40,158 nucleotides of DNA from Gammaproteobacteria bacterium (GTDB lineage: Bacteria; Pseudomonadota; Gammaproteobacteria; Steroidobacterales; Steroidobacteraceae), in the NCBI GenBank assembly GCA_009926865.1, contig RFOD01000020.1, positions 1 to 40,158 on the forward strand, read 5' to 3'. The notes below the pieces were generated by a model that made no database searches, was not told the origin of the DNA, and saw only the letters and a program-made list of their open reading frames with translations. A program made the position numbers and the translations under genes. Position 1 is the stretch's first letter; the number at the start of each line of letters is the position of its first letter. This document shows positions 32,685-40,158 of the stretch, piece by piece.

Positions 32685-34118
32685 CTAAGCGGCGGCGTCC
32701 GTGTCTTGCTCGGCGTCATCCATGTTTAATTCTTTGAGTTTTCGAGTTAAGGTATTTCGACCCCAACCCAATAACTTAGCGGCATCCTGTCGGTGGCCGT
32801 TGGTGTGGCGCAAGGCGACCCGAATCAAGGTACGCTCGAACTCAGGCAAAGCGGATTCCAAAAGTGCTGCTGCGTCTGGGCGTAACGCCTCGGACTGGGC
32901 CCAACGCGCCAATGATGCCGACCAAGTTAGGGCGTCATCGGTTAAAAGCGCCGGCGCGGCCGCCACCTCTGCGGGTAAATCTTCAAGGCAGATTTCTTTG
33001 CCGGGTGCGAGCGCCGATAAACGCCGACATAGATTCACCAGCTCGCGGACATTGCCAGGCCAATGATAGGCCTCCAGCGACTGTCTCGCTGTGGATGATA
33101 GGGTTTTGGTGTCCACCCCCAACTCTCGCCCGGCAAACGTCAAATAATGATCCAATAAGTCACTGACGTCCTCACGGCGAGCTCGTAAAGGCGGTAGCTC
33201 AATCCGAATGACATTCAGCCGATGATATAAATCCTCGCGGAACTCACCCTGGGACACCCGTTGCTCAAGGTTTTGGTGAGTCGCTGCGATCACACGTACA
33301 TCCACTCGAATGGGCATTTGCCCACCGACGCGATAAAACTCACCCTCTGCCAGAACACGCAATAAGCGCGTTTGCAAGCCGGTCGGCATATCGCCGATCT
33401 CATCCAAAAACAAAGTTCCGCCGTCAGCCTGCTCGAAGCGACCCTTGCGTAAGGCATCCGCACCGGTGAATGCACCCTTCTCGTGGCCAAATAATTCGGA
33501 TTCCAATAGTTCCGATGGTATAGCCGAGGTGTTCAGAGCAATGAAAGGCTTAGAGCTTCGCGGGCTGTGTTCATGCAAAGCCCGCGCGACTAATTCTTTG
33601 CCGGTACCAGACTCTCCGGTAATGAGCGCAGTGACTGATGAGCGCGATAGTCGGCCAATTGCGCGAAATACATTTTGCATAGCAGGCGCGCGACCCAATA
33701 ACTCGGTACCGTCCACAGTAGTACCGAGTTCGGACCCCGGGGCACGAGCATTACTGGCGGCTCGTTTAACGAGTTCAACCACTTGATCAACATCAAAGGG
33801 TTTCGACAAATATTCGAATGCGCCTTGCTCGTAAGCCGAGACCGCATTACCCAGGTCGGAATAGGCGGTCATGACAATCATCGGCAAGCTCGGGTAATCG
33901 ACACGCAAGCGAGCGATCAAATCGAGCCCCGATTCGCCTGGCATCCGAATATCTGTCATCAAGACATCAGGCGTTTCCTGGCGTAAGGCCTCAAGAACCC
34001 GCTCGGCCGATTCAAACGATCGTGGTAGCAAGCCACCGGCTCGTAGCGCACGCTCCAACACCCAACGGATGGAGGCGTCATCATCCACCAACCAGACTCG
34101 TAACGACGAAGATGTCAT
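32685..34118 (-). CDS. glnG: Nitrogen regulation response regulator NtrC
   Basis: A 477-residue sigma-54-dependent activator. The receiver domain (1-120) has the acidic pocket VDDD (D12-D14), the phosphorylation site D56 in MTDIRMP and K105 in SKPF. The AAA+ domain has Walker A GESGTGKE (168-175), the sigma-54-contact loop GAFTGA (215-220), Walker B GGTLFLDE (233-240) and an arginine-containing REDLYHRLNVI segment. The C-terminal Fis-type helix-turn-helix is NGHRQDAAKLLGWGRNTLTRKLKEL. It binds enhancers and activates glnA and other nitrogen genes. It overlaps ntrB by 4 nt (ATGA) and is convergent with glgA (31 nt gap). Confidence 0.96.
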   Translation of the reverse strand: MTSSSLRVWLVDDDASIRWVLERALRAGGLLPRSFESAERVLEALRQETPDVLMTDIRMPGESGLDLIARLRVDYPSLPMIVMTAYSDLGNAVSAYEQGAFEYLSKPFDVDQVVELVKRAASNARAPGSELGTTVDGTELLGRAPAMQNVFRAIGRLSRSSVTALITGESGTGKELVARALHEHSPRSSKPFIALNTSAIPSELLESELFGHEKGAFTGADALRKGRFEQADGGTLFLDEIGDMPTGLQTRLLRVLAEGEFYRVGGQMPIRVDVRVIAATHQNLEQRVSQGEFREDLYHRLNVIRIELPPLRARREDVSDLLDHYLTFAGRELGVDTKTLSSTARQSLEAYHWPGNVRELVNLCRRLSALAPGKEICLEDLPAEVAAAPALLTDDALTWSASLARWAQSEALRPDAAALLESALPEFERTLIRVALRHTNGHRQDAAKLLGWGRNTLTRKLKELNMDDAEQDTDAAA

Positions 34119-35221
34119 CGGCCACTCTCCATGGCAGGTTGTTCTAGCGGCATCAAAATCGCGAATACGGTTCGGCCAGGCTCACTTTCAAATTCAATTT
34201 GGCCGCCGTTGCGCGTCACGAGCTCCTGCGACACCGCAAGACCTAAGCCGCTGCCCTCAGGTCGAGCGGTCACGAGAGGATAAAACAGTGTGGCCCGAAT
34301 GGAATCCGGTACGCCCGGACCATCATCGACCACCTCGATCCGAGCCACCAATCGATGTCTTACTAGCCCGATATGCGCATGGGTTTGAGTCCGTGTGCGC
34401 AAGACGATCCGCCCTCGCGAGCCTACCGCTTGTAAGGCGTTACGCGCGAGATTGAGTAAGGCTTGGACGATTTGGTCCCGATCAAAGAAACCCTCCGGCA
34501 AGCTTGGATCATAGTCGCGCTCAATCTCTACCTCGCGAGACGCTTCCGCGATCAATAATGACCGAACGTGCTCACATGGCTCATGCACATTCGTCAACGC
34601 TTTGCGCGGCGGACCCGCCGGGTTCGACATGCTATCGACCAAGGTGGTCAATCGGTCGGCTTCTTTGATGATAATCCCAGTGTATTCTCGCAGCGACGGG
34701 TCAGTCAGTTCCCGCGATAGCAACTGTGCGGCGCCGCGCATACCACCTAAGGGGTTTTTGATTTCATGGGCGAGTTGCCGCGTCATCATGCGACTACCCT
34801 CAAGACGTGCGCGAAGCTCTTGATCACGCGTCAGTCGGGTGCGTGGTGCCGCATCCACCCACTCGAGTAATAAACGCTGCTCGCCGGCCGGAGATAACAA
34901 CGGTGTTACGGTGGCATCAACCCACTGGGCTTCGCGAGGTGAGGCCCAGGTACGTACCGCGAGCTCACATTCTTGGCAGACCTCACCCGTGACTAAGGCG
35001 CGCTGCAGTACATCCTCAAAGAGTTGGCCATCGACCATGAGATCCATGAGTCGACGACCGCGCGCTTGATTAACACCGACTGCCATCAGCCCCTGCGCTG
35101 CGACATTGGCTTGCAATACACACAGGTTTTTATCGAGCAGAATGACGCCCGTCGTCAAGGCATCGAGCAACTCCAAAGGCTCGAGCGGAGACACCACAGG
35201 ATCAATTCGTTCAACCGCCAT
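34115..35221 (-). CDS. glnL: Nitrogen regulation sensor histidine kinase NtrB
   Basis: A 368-residue cytoplasmic two-component kinase/phosphatase controlled by PII. It has an N-terminal PAS domain (about 10-125, LLDALTTGVILLDKNLCVLQANVAAQ) and the dimerisation/phosphoacceptor helix QLAHEIKNPLGGMRGAAQLL with H152. The ATPase domain has an N-box (LLNLARNALQAV), a G1 box (VVDDGPGVP) and a G2 box (PEGSGLGLAVSQELV). No membrane segment is present, as expected. I chose ATG 35221 because AGGGGGT sits at good spacing, whereas GTG 35227 is too close to it. It shares the operon with glnA (94 nt upstream, with a hairpin in the gap) and ntrC. Confidence 0.95.
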   Translation of the reverse strand: MAVERIDPVVSPLEPLELLDALTTGVILLDKNLCVLQANVAAQGLMAVGVNQARGRRLMDLMVDGQLFEDVLQRALVTGEVCQECELAVRTWASPREAQWVDATVTPLLSPAGEQRLLLEWVDAAPRTRLTRDQELRARLEGSRMMTRQLAHEIKNPLGGMRGAAQLLSRELTDPSLREYTGIIIKEADRLTTLVDSMSNPAGPPRKALTNVHEPCEHVRSLLIAEASREVEIERDYDPSLPEGFFDRDQIVQALLNLARNALQAVGSRGRIVLRTRTQTHAHIGLVRHRLVARIEVVDDGPGVPDSIRATLFYPLVTARPEGSGLGLAVSQELVTRNGGQIEFESEPGRTVFAILMPLEQPAMESGR

Positions 35222-35241
35222 GCGCACCCCCTAGGGTCGCA

Positions 35242-35272
35242 ACGGGCTGGTGACGCACGGCCACCAGCCCGT
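35242..35272 (-). terminator. 11-bp perfect hairpin between glnA and ntrB
   Basis: ACGGGCTGGTG and CACCAGCCCGT form a perfect 11-bp stem with a 9-nt loop in the RNA. The 5' arm lies about 44 nt after the glnA stop, and the stem ends 20 nt before the ntrB start. It is followed by TTGCGACC and lacks a T-run, so it is not a standard terminator. It could act as a partial terminator, a Rho-blocking 3' end, or a processing or stability element lowering ntrBC expression relative to glnA. Enteric glnA-glnL gaps also contain a terminator. Confidence 0.55.
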
Positions 35273-35315
35273 CGAGAGCATCAAAGAAACGCATCGACCC
35301 GGTTGATCATGGGTC

Positions 35316-36725
35316 TTACACGCTGTAGTACATATCGAGTTCTGCCGGATGCGTTGACATCCGCAAACGCGTGACGTCCTGCATCTTTAGCGCAATGTAC
35401 GCATCAATCACATCATCAGAGAATACACCGCCGCGGGTTAAGAACTCGCGGTCGCGATCCAAAGCTTCCAAGGCCATATCGAGTGAATGACACACGGTCG
35501 GGATGCTCTTGGCTTCTTCTGGCGGCAGATCGTACAAATCTTTGTCCGCCGGATCGCCCGGATGGATCTTGTTTTGAATCCCATCGAGCCCCGCCATCAT
35601 CATCGCTGTGAAGGCAAAGTAAGGGTTGGCGGTGGAGTCCGGGAAGCGCACTTCGATACGACGCGCCTTGGGGTTAGCAACCCAAGGAATACGAATCGAC
35701 GCTGAGCGATTACGCGCTGAATAAGCGAGCATCACAGGTGCTTCGAACCCTGGGACCAAACGCTTGTAGCTGTTGGTGGAAGCATTAGTAAACGCATTGA
35801 TCGCTTTGGCGTGCTTGATGATGCCGCCGATGTAATAGAGCGCGAGCTCGGACAAACCGCCGTACTTATCGCCCGCAAACAGCGCCTTACCATCTTTTTG
35901 CAATGACTGGTGGACGTGCATACCTGAGCCGTTATCACCCACCAAAGGTTTCGGCATAAAGGTCGCCGTCTTACCATAGCCGGCTGCCACATTGTGGACG
36001 GCGTACTTCAAAATTTGGACTTGGTCAGCCTTCGCGACTAAGCCGCCAGCGCCAATGCCGATTTCGCCCTGACCACCGGTGGCCACTTCGTGGTGATGCA
36101 CTTCGACGACTAGGCCGAGCTCTTCGCAAGCCGCACACATGGCATTACGAATATCCTGATACGCATCGACTGGAGGCACCGGGAAGTAGCCACCCTTGAC
36201 GCCTGGACGATGGCCCATGTTGCCTTCAGCGAAAGCGGTATTGGTATTCCAAGCACCTTGTACGGAGTCGATTTCATAGGACGCCGTGTGCATTTCGTTT
36301 TTCCAGCGCACGTTGTCAAAGATGAAAAATTCGTTTTCCGGACCGAACATCGCTCCATCGGCAATACCGGTGCTCTTGAGATAGGCCTCGGCACGCTTGG
36401 CGATAGAACGCGGATCGCGCTCGTAGCCTTGCATGGTCGCAGGCTCAATGATGTCACAGCGGATGGTGACGGTCGGATCGTCAATAAACGGATCCAGCAC
36501 CGCGGTCGCGGCTTCGGGCATCAAAATCATGTCCGATTCATTGATACCCTTCCAACCGGCGATGGACGAGCCGTCAAACATCTTGCCGTCGCTAAACAAT
36601 CCTTCGTCGACCGTTCGTGCGGGGATGGTGACGTGCTGTTCTTTGCCACGGGTATCCGTGAAGCGCAGATCAGCCCACTTCACTTCCTTGTCCTGAATCA
36701 TCTTAATGACATCACTGGGGGTCAT
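35316..36725 (-). CDS. glnA: Type I glutamine synthetase
   Basis: A 469-residue class I-beta glutamine synthetase, the same length as E. coli GlnA, which makes glutamine from glutamate, ammonia and ATP. It shows [17 protein letters not shown] near residue 50, [10 protein letters not shown] near 130, [17 protein letters not shown] near 205, the ATP/glutamate site [16 protein letters not shown] near 265 and [10 protein letters not shown] near 345. The adenylylation tyrosine is Y398 in [10 protein letters not shown], so activity is probably controlled by GlnE. The start at ATG 36725 has GGAG at 5-nt spacing; the longer frame to 36764 is disfavoured. Transcription is probably driven by the sigma-54/NtrC elements described separately. 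Confidence 0.97.
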   Translation of the reverse strand: MTPSDVIKMIQDKEVKWADLRFTDTRGKEQHVTIPARTVDEGLFSDGKMFDGSSIAGWKGINESDMILMPEAATAVLDPFIDDPTVTIRCDIIEPATMQGYERDPRSIAKRAEAYLKSTGIADGAMFGPENEFFIFDNVRWKNEMHTASYEIDSVQGAWNTNTAFAEGNMGHRPGVKGGYFPVPPVDAYQDIRNAMCAACEELGLVVEVHHHEVATGGQGEIGIGAGGLVAKADQVQILKYAVHNVAAGYGKTATFMPKPLVGDNGSGMHVHQSLQKDGKALFAGDKYGGLSELALYYIGGIIKHAKAINAFTNASTNSYKRLVPGFEAPVMLAYSARNRSASIRIPWVANPKARRIEVRFPDSTANPYFAFTAMMMAGLDGIQNKIHPGDPADKDLYDLPPEEAKSIPTVCHSLDMALEALDRDREFLTRGGVFSDDVIDAYIALKMQDVTRLRMSTHPAELDMYYSV

Positions 36726-36769
36726 GGTCGCTCCGTTACGAGTCAGCGGTTTAAAAAGCACCAATTCGA

Positions 36770-36785
36770 TGCATTAATCATGCCG
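36770..36785 (-). promoter_or_regulatory. Sigma-54 type promoter of glnA
   Basis: The minus strand reads CGGCATGATTAATGCA at 36785-36770. It has the invariant GG and GC separated by exactly 10 nt and matches the consensus at GGCA (-24) and TGCA (-12). The transcription start would be near 36759, giving a leader of about 34 nt before the glnA ATG. A second, poorer GG-N10-GC arrangement lies at about 36808-36825. Two NtrC-like palindromes upstream support this reading. Confidence 0.7.
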
Positions 36786-36786
36786 T

Positions 36787-36809
36787 TGCACTGATTTATT
36801 GACTGTGCA
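36787..36809. promoter_or_regulatory. Inverted TGCAC/GTGCA half-sites near the glnA promoter
   Basis: TGCAC at 36787-36791 and GTGCA at 36805-36809 are inverted half-sites of the NtrC type but 13 nt apart, where NtrC palindromes have 7. They lie just upstream of the -24 element, about 30-50 bp before the inferred start. They could be weak governor-like NtrC contacts, as described for the enteric glnA promoter, or chance. Confidence 0.3.
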
Positions 36810-36850
36810 GAGATTTAGCCCACCAAGGTAGGCGCTACAAGACAAAAGTA

Positions 36851-36867
36851 TGCACTATATTAGGGCG
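36851..36867. promoter_or_regulatory. NtrC-like enhancer site 2
   Basis: TGCACT-ATATT-AGGGCG at 36851-36867 matches TGCACY-N5-RGTGCA at 10 of 12 positions. Its centre is about 100 bp upstream of the inferred sigma-54 start and 41 bp (near four helical turns) from site 1, so both would face the same side of the DNA. Confidence 0.55.
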
Positions 36868-36891
36868 ATTTAGCTAGACTTTAGGTGGTTT

Positions 36892-36908
36892 CGCACTATT
36901 TAAGTGCA
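36892..36908. promoter_or_regulatory. NtrC-like enhancer site 1, over the stop codon of the next gene
   Basis: CGCACT-ATTTA-AGTGCA at 36892-36908 matches the NtrC consensus TGCACY-N5-RGTGCA at 11 of 12 positions. Its centre is about 141 bp upstream of the inferred glnA start, very like the -140 site of enteric glnA. It includes the stop codon (36896-36898) and final codons of the gene ending at 36896. Confidence 0.65.
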
Positions 36909-37915
36909 ATCGAGCGCTGTCTAGCAAAATCCCAAAACAGTAAGTCCAGCCCCACGCTGATACCGATATCCCGCTCCCAGCCGCTCCTAGTCTCAAGGCG
37001 CCGTGTTGAACGCCAAAAAGGGCGTACGGAAATGAACAACCAATCGGACTGCAGCGGTTGTTTATAGAACAGTGCGAGCTCGCGCTCGAGCATCCGAGCC
37101 CCTTCTCCCCCCAGACTGAGTTCGAACCCCCAACCGTCAACAATGTCTCGACTTCCCACTCGCGTCAGCGGTCGTCCCGCGTACAGCACCTCACGGGTCT
37201 GAGCCACCACCCAAGACTGACCCCACAGAAATCGTGAATCACGCGGTAGCCCCAATATCGAACTGGAAGACCGCCACAAGAAACCCCCGTCCCAGTGATC
37301 AATCACCAAGGCGGAGCTCGCCCCGAATCCTTGCTCAGAATCGATGAATACTTTGGCGAAGGGATGGATCCACCAAGAGCCCTGACGAAGCTCACGGCCC
37401 CAACGCACGGCTGCAAACGCCACCGGCGGCGTATCCAGCTTGATACCGAGCTCCAGATCCGCGTCCTGAAAAGCTGGTAGTCGAAGGCCGGCACGCCACT
37501 CCTTCGCCGTATCACTCAAGGTCTCCGACACATCGTCCGTGGTTAAAAACACCCGCAATCGACGCTCGAGTTGGGGTAATTGCAGATCGATATCAAAACG
37601 CGCCGCACTACTGAGGGCCGATCCGGAGGCGAAATCGCCGACGGATAGGTCAAGCTCTAAACGAAATGGGGAGCGAGATTCATCGGTTGCACGGGATCCG
37701 TCACCCGCGTTTGGTGTGACACCCTCCGAAGCGAGTGCGCCATCCAAATCCTGTAGTTGACGCTGCACCCACGCATAGACTTGATCGTGCCAACGATCGG
37801 CCTGCTGGCGCCACGGCGCATCGACAGGCTTGGGTGCCACGGGCTCAGCCTTAGCGATCGCAGCCAGGGTCGCCACGACAAGCAGCCCCACACACAGGGC
37901 GGGTGATGACAACAT
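36896..37915 (-). CDS. Exported protein of unknown function, possibly an outer-membrane beta-barrel
   Basis: A 339-residue protein with a signal peptide ([18 protein letters not shown], cleaved before EPV). A linker rich in Gln, Ala and Asp (about 25-80) follows, then alternating amphipathic stretches such as [36 protein letters not shown] and [21 protein letters not shown]. The later [14 protein letters not shown] end and aromatic turns suggest beta-strands of a small outer-membrane barrel. I recognise no catalytic motif or family. The protein lies between glnA and the divergent glyQ on the glnA strand; its stop codon is inside the NtrC enhancer site. Confidence 0.8.
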   Translation of the reverse strand: MLSSPALCVGLLVVATLAAIAKAEPVAPKPVDAPWRQQADRWHDQVYAWVQRQLQDLDGALASEGVTPNAGDGSRATDESRSPFRLELDLSVGDFASGSALSSAARFDIDLQLPQLERRLRVFLTTDDVSETLSDTAKEWRAGLRLPAFQDADLELGIKLDTPPVAFAAVRWGRELRQGSWWIHPFAKVFIDSEQGFGASSALVIDHWDGGFLWRSSSSILGLPRDSRFLWGQSWVVAQTREVLYAGRPLTRVGSRDIVDGWGFELSLGGEGARMLERELALFYKQPLQSDWLFISVRPFWRSTRRLETRSGWERDIGISVGLDLLFWDFARQRSIALK

Positions 37916-37987
37916 GGGCCGAGCCTAGCATGTGACCCGCTATACTTGAGTGCCGGCTCTGCCGCAGTTTGCAATGTTGATGAGCGC

Positions 37988-38914
37988 ATGCCACCCACCT
38001 TTCAAGAATTGATTTTTGCTTTGCAGAAGTACTGGTCGGACCAGGGCTGCGTCATCTTGCAACCTTATGACATGGAGATGGGTGCAGGGACCTTCCACAC
38101 GGCGACCTTCCTGCGCTCGATTGGTCCGGAGCCGTGGAACGCTGCCTACGTGCAGCCATCACGACGCCCGACGGACGGCCGCTTTGGAGATAACCCGTTT
38201 CGTCTGCAACGCTACTACCAATTCCAAGTGGTATTGAAGCCCTCACCGCTCGATATCATTGATCGCTATATCGGCTCGCTGAAAATGTTGGGCTTTGATC
38301 CATTGGTGCACGACATTCGCTTGGTCGAAGACAACTGGGAATCGCCCACCTTAGGCGCCTGGGGTCTTGGCTGGGAGATTTGGTTGAACGGCATGGAAGT
38401 CACGCAGTTCACCTATTTTCAACAAGTCGGTGGACTAGATTGTCGGCCTGTCACGGGCGAGATTACTTATGGTCTCGAACGCCTTGCGATGTATTTGCAG
38501 GGTGTCGATAGCGTCTATGACATCGTGTGGACGAGAGGCCCGAACGGCCCGGTGACCTATCGTGATGTCTATCACCAAAATGAATTTGAGCAATCACACT
38601 ATAACTTTGAGCACGCGGACGTAGAGGTCTTGTTTCGTCACTTTGATGATTACGAGGCTGCCTGTCAGCGCCTGCTGCAAGCCAAACTCGCACTACCTGC
38701 TTACGAGCAGGTGTTGAAAGCCTCGCATACCTTCAATTTATTGGACGCGAGACGCGCGATTTCCGTCACTGAGCGTCAACGCTTCATATTACGCGTACGT
38801 ACACTGGCTCGCGGAGTTGCCCAAGCGTATTTTGAATCCCGAGAGTCGTTGGGTTTCCCCATGCTGTCGAATCGACACGACTCGTCCGACTCCTCGCTCG
38901 TGGTGACGCCATGA
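37988..38914 (+). CDS. glyQ: Glycine-tRNA ligase alpha subunit
   Basis: A 308-residue alpha subunit of the heterotetrameric bacterial glycyl-tRNA synthetase. It has [33 protein letters not shown] near the N-terminus, [38 protein letters not shown] (class II motif 2 region) and [38 protein letters not shown] is the motif 3 region. The ATG at 37988 ([10 protein letters not shown]) matches the family; the longer frame begins with TTG. A TATACT hexamer at 37941-37946 may be a -10 box. It overlaps glyS by 4 nt (ATGA). Confidence 0.97.
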   Translation: MPPTFQELIFALQKYWSDQGCVILQPYDMEMGAGTFHTATFLRSIGPEPWNAAYVQPSRRPTDGRFGDNPFRLQRYYQFQVVLKPSPLDIIDRYIGSLKMLGFDPLVHDIRLVEDNWESPTLGAWGLGWEIWLNGMEVTQFTYFQQVGGLDCRPVTGEITYGLERLAMYLQGVDSVYDIVWTRGPNGPVTYRDVYHQNEFEQSHYNFEHADVEVLFRHFDDYEAACQRLLQAKLALPAYEQVLKASHTFNLLDARRAISVTERQRFILRVRTLARGVAQAYFESRESLGFPMLSNRHDSSDSSLVVTP

Positions 38915-40158
38915 GCTCCATCATGCGCGAAGATTTTTTATTTGAACTCGGCACCGAAGAGCTACCTCCCCTCGCGCTGCCAGCGCTGGAAAATGCTTTA
39001 CGTGACGCCGTACAAGAAGGGCTACAATCAGCGGGTATCGGTTATGAGCGGATTCGCTCCTTCGCCACACCGCGACGGCTCGCTCTAATAATCGATGCGC
39101 TCGCTCTACAACAAACGGATCAAATCCTCAAGCGCAAAGGCCCGCCGGTGAAAGCGGCTTTTGATGCTGACGGTCAACCGACCCGCGCGGCGACCGCTTT
39201 TGCGGACAGTTGCGGGGTCAGCGTCGAAGCCCTGAGCCGCACTCAAGAAGGTAAAGGCGAATTTCTATTCTTTGAGGGCACCAAACTAGGCGCCGCCACT
39301 TCAGCCTTGCTGCCCGATATTCTGCAGTCGGCTATTGACGCCCTGCCCATCCCCAAGCGCATGCGCTGGGGCAGTAGCGAAGCGCAATTTGTGCGGCCTG
39401 TGCACTGGCTGGTGATGCGTCATGGCGATCGCTGTATTGAGAGCCAAATCCTTGATACTCAAGCGGGTCTCTGCACGCGCGGTCATCGTTTTCACGCGCC
39501 GGGTGAGATCGAACTCTCATCTGTGCAAGATTACCCAACGACGTTGCATGAAAGAGGCCGTGTGATCGCCGATTTCGCAACCCGTCGGGCAGTCATCGAG
39601 CAGCAAGTGACAACTCTCGCCGAATCTTTGGGGGGTCGTGCGCTGATGGATGACGCACTCCTTGATGAGGTGACGGCGCTGGTCGAGTGGCCCGTGGCTA
39701 TCGCGGGTGAATTCGATGCGAAATTTTTGGAGCTACCGCGAGAGGTGCTGATCAGTACATTACAAGCGCATCAGCGGTACTTTGCGCTTGAAGCGAACGT
39801 CACAGAGAGCTCGCAGCCGACGCTGTTAAACCGCTTCATCACCATCAGCAACATCGACAGCCGAGAGCCCGAGCGCGTACGCGAGGGTAATGAGCGCGTC
39901 GTGAGACCGCGGCTTGCTGACGCCGCATTTTTCCAAGCCCAAGATCGACGTCATCCGCTTGCACACGCATCTGCGGGATTGGATCAAGTGACTTTTCAGG
40001 CACAACTCGGCTCCATCGGCGATAAAGTGCGTCGCGTAGAAAGCCTGGCAAAAGAAATCGCCATGGCGACCGGTGCCGATGTCGCGCACACCAAACGCGC
40101 GGCAGAGCTATGTAAGTGCGATCTACTGTCCGCCATGGTGGGCGAATTCCCCGAGCTG
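38911..40158 (+). CDS. glyS: Glycine-tRNA ligase beta subunit (5' part, runs off the window)
   Basis: The frame from ATG 38911 stays open for exactly 416 codons to the window edge; the full protein is about 690 residues, so the C-terminal anticodon-binding part is missing. It begins [20 protein letters not shown], the typical GlyS N-terminus, and continues with [46 protein letters not shown] and [16 protein letters not shown]. The open part ends with [17 protein letters not shown] and [21 protein letters not shown], then MVGEFPEL. It overlaps glyQ by 4 nt. An ATG at 38923 is an alternative start. Confidence 0.97.
   Translation, partial: MSSIMREDFLFELGTEELPPLALPALENALRDAVQEGLQSAGIGYERIRSFATPRRLALIIDALALQQTDQILKRKGPPVKAAFDADGQPTRAATAFADSCGVSVEALSRTQEGKGEFLFFEGTKLGAATSALLPDILQSAIDALPIPKRMRWGSSEAQFVRPVHWLVMRHGDRCIESQILDTQAGLCTRGHRFHAPGEIELSSVQDYPTTLHERGRVIADFATRRAVIEQQVTTLAESLGGRALMDDALLDEVTALVEWPVAIAGEFDAKFLELPREVLISTLQAHQRYFALEANVTESSQPTLLNRFITISNIDSREPERVREGNERVVRPRLADAAFFQAQDRRHPLAHASAGLDQVTFQAQLGSIGDKVRRVESLAKEIAMATGADVAHTKRAAELCKCDLLSAMVGEFPEL

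Overview
The window looks like a compact piece of a gammaproteobacterial chromosome outside the Enterobacterales. The pointers are the rhodanese-grxC-secB-gpsA-trmL block, the glnA-ntrB-ntrC operon, tatABC, the two-subunit glyQ-glyS and the glycogen genes; the order is assigned with low confidence. I see no rRNA, tRNA, CRISPR array, insertion sequence or phage gene. No gap exceeds about 180 bases, and many neighbours overlap by 4 nt (ATGA) or run tail to tail into each other.

Layout. 1-4887 (minus): a PEP-mutase/isocitrate-lyase-family enzyme, a metallo-beta-lactamase-fold hydrolase and an AcuI/YhdH reductase lead with short gaps into rsmG, parA and the start of an uncharacterised membrane protein that runs off the left edge. 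4947-14069: a secreted S9 peptidase, a diheme cytochrome c (minus), dtd, tatABC, two coupled peptide transporters of unrelated families (POT and OPT) and an EamA exporter. 14002-17743 (minus): an exported protein of unknown function, a small holin-like membrane protein, an S41 (CtpA) protease and the amidase activator EnvC. 17805-21618: rhodanese, grxC, secB, gpsA, then trmL (minus) and a class 1B-type dihydroorotate dehydrogenase. 21608-32653: glycogen metabolism, with glgP-glgB-glgX-malQ divergent from glgC-glgA. 32685-36725 (minus): glnA-ntrB-ntrC. 36896-37915 (minus): an exported, possibly barrel-forming protein. 37988 to the right edge: glyQ and the first 416 codons of glyS.

How they work together. 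The glycogen cluster encodes synthesis (GlgC, GlgA, GlgB) and breakdown (GlgP, GlgX, MalQ). Its glycogen synthase is broken as read: a deletion of about 4 nt removes the Pro-Ser of the PSRFEPCG motif and shifts the frame, separating the two halves of the enzyme. The OPT transporter also seems to have lost its normal C-terminus to a frameshift plus a small deletion. Either these are real inactivations or they are assembly errors; raw reads would decide.

The best regulatory signal is upstream of glnA: a sigma-54 type -24/-12 element 34 nt before the start codon, and two NtrC-like palindromes about 100 and 141 bp upstream of the inferred transcription start, one of them lying over the stop codon of the neighbouring gene. 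I did not find a clearly new defence, mobile or biosynthetic system. The most open questions are the lyase-hydrolase-reductase cluster joined to rsmG-parA, the membrane protein where parB usually sits, and two exported proteins of unknown function.
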